From contig JASDTB010000051.1 of NCBI GenBank assembly GCA_041441455.1, positions 1-64,000 of the forward strand: DNA of 64,000 nt, given 5' to 3'. How positions within the stretch are numbered: position 1 is the first letter of the stretch; the number at the start of each line of letters is the position of its first letter. The stretch is from JAFIHK01 sp041441455 (GTDB lineage: Bacteria > Bacteroidota > Bacteroidia > Bacteroidales > UBA932). Under the pieces are notes generated by a model. The model saw only the letters and a list, made by a program, of their open reading frames with translations, did no database searches and was not told where the DNA came from. A program made the translations under genes and the position numbers. Below, piece after piece: positions 61,220 to 64,000 of this stretch.

Positions 61220-62161
61220 TTAAATTAAATTCATCTCTTTTAGAACGTTATTTGTTGCTCTCACAGCATCTGCGCTCTTTAAGAAAAGATCTTGCTCTTC
61301 ACTATTAAGTTTGAATTCAATTATTTTCTCAAATCCATTCTTTCCTACAACAATTGGAACACCAATACAAATATCATTTTGTCCATATTCTCCATCTAAA
61401 TAAACACAACATGGGAATACTTTCTTTTTGTCGAGTATGATAGATTTAACTAGTTCAGCTCCAGCAGCTCCTGGCGCATACCAAGCAGATGTACCAAGTA
61501 ATTTTGTAAGTGTAGCACCTCCAACCATTGTTTTGGAAACAACATCTTTTTGTTGTTCTTCTGACATAAGATCTTGAACTGGTACTCCTTTATAATTAGC
61601 TAATCTTATCATAGGAATCATTGTGGTGTCGCCGTGTCCGCCGATTACCATTCCGCTAATATCACTTGATGGAACATTAAGTGCTTCACTTAAATAGCAA
61701 GTAAATCTACTACTATCAAGAATACCACCCATACCAATTACTCTATTCTTTGGAAGACCTGATTTTTTGAAAGTTAAATAGGTCATTGTATCCATTGGAT
61801 TAGAAATAATGATGAAAATTGCGTTAGGAGAATATTTTAAAGTGCTTTCAACTACACTATTAACTATATTTGCGTTTGTACCAATAAGCTCTTCTCTTGT
61901 CATTCCTGGTTTTCTTGGAATACCAGAAGTTACTACAATAACATCAGAATTTGCGGTAGCAGAGTAGTCATTAGTAACACCCTTGATTCTGGTATCAAAC
62001 TTGTAGAGTTTAGAAGTCTGCATCATATCAAGAGCTTTACCTTCTGCAAGTCCCTCTTTAATATCCAGAAGAACAATCTCTGAAGCGAATTGCATGTGAG
62101 CCATTGCATTCGCGCATGTAGCGCCTACATTACCGGCGCCAATAACACTTACTTTAGACAT
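61220..62161 (-). CDS. mdh: Malate dehydrogenase (LDH-like type)
   Basis: NAD-dependent interconversion of malate and oxaloacetate. In this organism it probably runs reductively, feeding fumarate to FrdAB for succinate formation. The 313 residues have the Rossmann start VSVIGAGNVGATCANAMA, the substrate loop region SGIPRKPGMTREELIGTNA with Arg residues, ISNPMDTMTYL and the catalytic His in IGGHGDTTMIP. The Arg (not Gln) in the IPRKPGMTR loop fits malate rather than lactate. Same strand as and just upstream of the tRNA. Confidence 0.94.
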   Translation of the reverse strand: MSKVSVIGAGNVGATCANAMAHMQFASEIVLLDIKEGLAEGKALDMMQTSKLYKFDTRIKGVTNDYSATANSDVIVVTSGIPRKPGMTREELIGTNANIVNSVVESTLKYSPNAIFIIISNPMDTMTYLTFKKSGLPKNRVIGMGGILDSSRFTCYLSEALNVPSSDISGMVIGGHGDTTMIPMIRLANYKGVPVQDLMSEEQQKDVVSKTMVGGATLTKLLGTSAWYAPGAAGAELVKSIILDKKKVFPCCVYLDGEYGQNDICIGVPIVVGKNGFEKIIEFKLNSEEQDLFLKSADAVRATNNVLKEMNLI

Positions 62162-62184
62162 AATAAATTTTTTATATTATTTTA

Positions 62185-62192
62185 TAGCTTTG
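62185..62192 (+). promoter_or_regulatory. -7 promoter box for the CMD-ybeY-mnmG unit
   Basis: TAGCTTTG on the plus strand, 11 nt before the ATG at 62204, so a short leader is predicted. Confidence 0.45.
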
Positions 62193-62203
62193 CATCAAAA
62201 AAA

Positions 62204-62560
62204 ATGAATTCACTTGCCCAATTCCGCGAATATCGTGCCAAGATGAACAAAGTAATCTTAGACGAAGACAATTTATTTTTTAAACGCTTTTATAACTTAG
62301 ATACAAGAACTTACGAAGATGGAGAGCTACCATCTCAAACGAAGGAGATGCTAGGATTAGTAGCTTCATTAGTATTACGTTGTGATGATTGTGTAAAGTA
62401 TCATTTAGAAAAGTGTTTTGAATTAAAAGTAACAAGAAAACAGTTATTTGAAATAATGGCAGTTGCAAATCTAGTAGGTGGTTCTATTGTTATACCACAT
62501 ACTCGTAGAGCTGTTGAATATTGGGATTTGTTAGAAATGGAAAATGATAAAGCTTTATAA
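62204..62560 (+). CDS. AhpD-like carboxymuconolactone decarboxylase family protein
   Basis: A 118-residue helical protein with the redox motif CDDC (60-63) followed by His67, the CxxCxxxH arrangement of AhpD-like proteins, which reduce or relay electrons in peroxide defence. No signal peptide. The frame extends 38 residues upstream into a region without similarity, over the mdh start, and this extension is rejected. It overlaps ybeY by 17 bp. Physiological role unknown. Confidence 0.85.
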   Translation: MNSLAQFREYRAKMNKVILDEDNLFFKRFYNLDTRTYEDGELPSQTKEMLGLVASLVLRCDDCVKYHLEKCFELKVTRKQLFEIMAVANLVGGSIVIPHTRRAVEYWDLLEMENDKAL

Positions 62561-62978
62561 TCTTTACGAAAAAGAGTTTGAACAGATAGATGGTAAACTA
62601 ATAACAATTTGGCTTAAATCTGTTGTTAAAAATGAGAATAAGTCAATTGGTAAAATTTCTGTGATATATGTTGATGATAATTATTTGCTAGATATTAATA
62701 TTAAATATCTGAAACATAATTACTTTACAGATATTATTACATTTAATTATAATCAAGGATTGAATATTTCTGGCGATTTGTACATAAGCATTGATACAAT
62801 AAAATCTAATGCTGAATTTTATGATACAAATTTCAAGAATGAACTATTACGAGTTATAGTACATGGAGTATTACATTTGTTAGGATATAATGATTGTGAA
62901 GAAAGTGAAAAAATTGTAATGAGAGAAAGAGAAGATTTTTATTTAAATAGAATATTAAATGACAGGGCTGAAATATGA
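62544..62978 (+). CDS. ybeY: Endoribonuclease YbeY (rRNA maturation)
   Basis: A metal-dependent RNase for 16S rRNA 3' processing and ribosome quality control. The 144 residues contain DDNYLLDINIKYLKHNYFTD, ITFNYNQGLNISGDLYISID, and the metal site HGVLHLLGYNDCEE. The usual motif is HxxxHxxxxxH; here the third His is replaced (GYND in place of GYDH), a variation I believe is common in Bacteroidetes. It overlaps both neighbours (17 bp and 20 bp). Confidence 0.93.
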   Translation: MIKLYNLYEKEFEQIDGKLITIWLKSVVKNENKSIGKISVIYVDDNYLLDINIKYLKHNYFTDIITFNYNQGLNISGDLYISIDTIKSNAEFYDTNFKNELLRVIVHGVLHLLGYNDCEESEKIVMREREDFYLNRILNDRAEI

Positions 62979-64000
62979 TATAATAGTTATTGGAGCAGGA
63001 CATGCTGGCTGTGAAGCTGCACACGCGAGTGCCAAAATGGGAGCAAAGGTATTACTTCTTACAATGGATATGAATAAGATTGCTCAGATGTCTTGTAACC
63101 CTGCTATTGGTGGAATCGCAAAAGGACAAATTGTGCGCGAGATTGATGCATTAGGAGGATGTACCGGAATTGTTACTGATTCGAGTACGATTCAGTTCCG
63201 TATGCTTAATAGATCAAAAGGGCCAGCTATGTGGAGCCCAAGAGCGCAATGTGATAGACAACATTTTTCATTCAATTGGCGCTACATTCTTGAAAATACT
63301 AAAAATTTAGATATTTGGCAGGATACAGTAGTTGATATAAATATAGTAGATTCTCAAGTGCGTTCAGTAAAGACTGCAATGGGTGCAACCTTTGAGGCTT
63401 CTTCTGTTATATTAACCGCAGGTACTTTTCTAAATGGTAAATTATTTATTGGAAAGGATACAACTGAAGGTGGGCGAATAGGAGAGTTGTCTTCATATCT
63501 TATTTCAGAAAAATTAAAATCATATGGAGTTTTTACAGATCGTATGAAGACGGGAACTCCACCAAGAATCGATGCGAGATCAATTGATTTTTCTAAATTA
63601 GAAGAACAAAAAGGAGATGAATACCCTGATAGATTCTCTTATTCATATTCCCTATCTTCTGTACAAAAATTTAAAACTCAACTTCCTTGTTACATCGTAC
63701 ATACCAATGAAGATGTACATAATGAGTTAAAAGCTGGTTTTGATAGATCTCCGTTATTTAGTGGTACAATTAAAGGAAGAGGCCCTCGTTATTGCCCAAG
63801 TATTGAAGACAAGTTAAAGACATTTAGCGATAAAAATACACATCAGTTATTTTTAGAACCAGAAGGGTGGGATACGAATGAGTATTACTTACAAGGATTT
63901 TCTTCGTCGTTGCCTCTAGATATTCAATTTAATGCTCTAAGGAAAATTCCAGGGCTAGAAAATGTGACAATCTATAGACCAGCATACGCAGTAGAATACG
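62959..64000 (+). CDS. mnmG: tRNA uridine-5-carboxymethylaminomethyl modification enzyme MnmG, 5' part
   Basis: FAD protein that with MnmE modifies U34 of certain tRNAs. I translated it by hand: ATG 62959 opens MTGLKYDIIVIGAGHAGCEA, followed by SCNPAIGGIAKGQIVREIDA, MLNRSKGPAMWSPRAQCDR, LTAGTFLNGKLFIG, MKTGTPPRID and RGPRYCPSIEDK, all strongly conserved in MnmG. About 347 codons lie in the window; the C-terminal part is beyond the right edge. The start lies inside the ybeY 3' end. Confidence 0.96.
   Translation, partial: MTGLKYDIIVIGAGHAGCEAAHASAKMGAKVLLLTMDMNKIAQMSCNPAIGGIAKGQIVREIDALGGCTGIVTDSSTIQFRMLNRSKGPAMWSPRAQCDRQHFSFNWRYILENTKNLDIWQDTVVDINIVDSQVRSVKTAMGATFEASSVILTAGTFLNGKLFIGKDTTEGGRIGELSSYLISEKLKSYGVFTDRMKTGTPPRIDARSIDFSKLEEQKGDEYPDRFSYSYSLSSVQKFKTQLPCYIVHTNEDVHNELKAGFDRSPLFSGTIKGRGPRYCPSIEDKLKTFSDKNTHQLFLEPEGWDTNEYYLQGFSSSLPLDIQFNALRKIPGLENVTIYRPAYAVEY

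Noticed and set aside
62090..62203. 38-residue N-terminal extension of the AhpD-like protein
   Set aside because: It overlaps the divergent mdh start and the -7 box and has no similarity to the family; ATG 62204 is preferred.

Overview
The window is an AT-rich stretch of a Bacteroidota chromosome, most likely from an anaerobic Bacteroidales species. The evidence is: a fumarate reductase of the Bacteroidetes type, an S46 dipeptidyl-peptidase, an EF-G paralogue of the Bacteroides EF-G2 kind, DUF6249/ECF-sigma/DUF5056 genes, many lipoproteins with short Bacteroidetes signal peptides, few Shine-Dalgarno sequences, and many exact copies of the phylum's -7 promoter box (TAnnTTTG). A run of ten Ns at 21735-21744 shows that this is a draft scaffold. 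I saw no insertion sequence, prophage, CRISPR array or rRNA. One tRNA, tRNA-Ala(GGC), is present.

Layout. 1-3.2 kb (minus strand): the 5' part of a tRNA m6A methyltransferase, a LolD-like ATPase and an EF-G paralogue with degraded GTPase motifs. 3.5-4.5 kb: a small XRE regulator and RNase HII. 4.5-6.9 kb (minus): glycerate kinase, then DUF6249, ECF sigma factor and DUF5056. 6.9-10.2 kb (plus): an S46 peptidase and Mrp/ApbC. 10.2-15.3 kb (minus): M48 lipoprotein protease, then the tight series aspS-oxyR-corC-like-yqeY. 15.4-19.8 kb (plus): thyA-folA followed, with overlapping ends, by two paralogous TPR/transmembrane/HTH proteins. 19.8-27.2 kb: a FabK/nitronate monooxygenase family protein, a Na+-dependent transporter interrupted by the gap, and a serine hydrolase-glycosyltransferase-YfhO operon. 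27.3-34.2 kb: mutS with an orphan ABC permease, ksgA, an EEP-family nuclease and ychF. 34.3-44.9 kb (minus): a compact series mfd-coaX-outer membrane protein-TPR protein-lptC-corC-like-ppiD, linking repair, CoA synthesis and envelope biogenesis.

At 44.9-45.3 kb a 425-bp gene-free, very AT-rich interval separates divergent mfd and ruvB and holds seven NNNTCAACA motifs on both strands. It could be a replication-origin-like or other regulatory element. From 45.3 to 52.5 kb (plus) follow ruvB, a secreted Ntn hydrolase, and a four-gene operon of exported proteins of largely unknown function (OmpA-type anchor, 650-aa protein, lipoprotein, 251-aa protein) with its own promoter and terminator. 52.5-57.6 kb carries a GH20 hexosaminidase and frdAB without an adjacent cytochrome b gene. 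57.6-64 kb carries a lipoprotein, an alpha/beta hydrolase, hflX, a TonB protein, tRNA-Ala, malate dehydrogenase, an AhpD-like protein, ybeY and the 5' part of mnmG.

No obviously novel defence or mobile system is visible. The most unusual items are the GTPase-degenerate EF-G, the tandem membrane-spanning HTH regulators behind folA, the uncharacterised exported operon, the motif-rich mfd/ruvB gap, and seven genes whose -7 boxes lie only 4-11 nt from the start codon, which suggests leaderless or very short-leader mRNAs.
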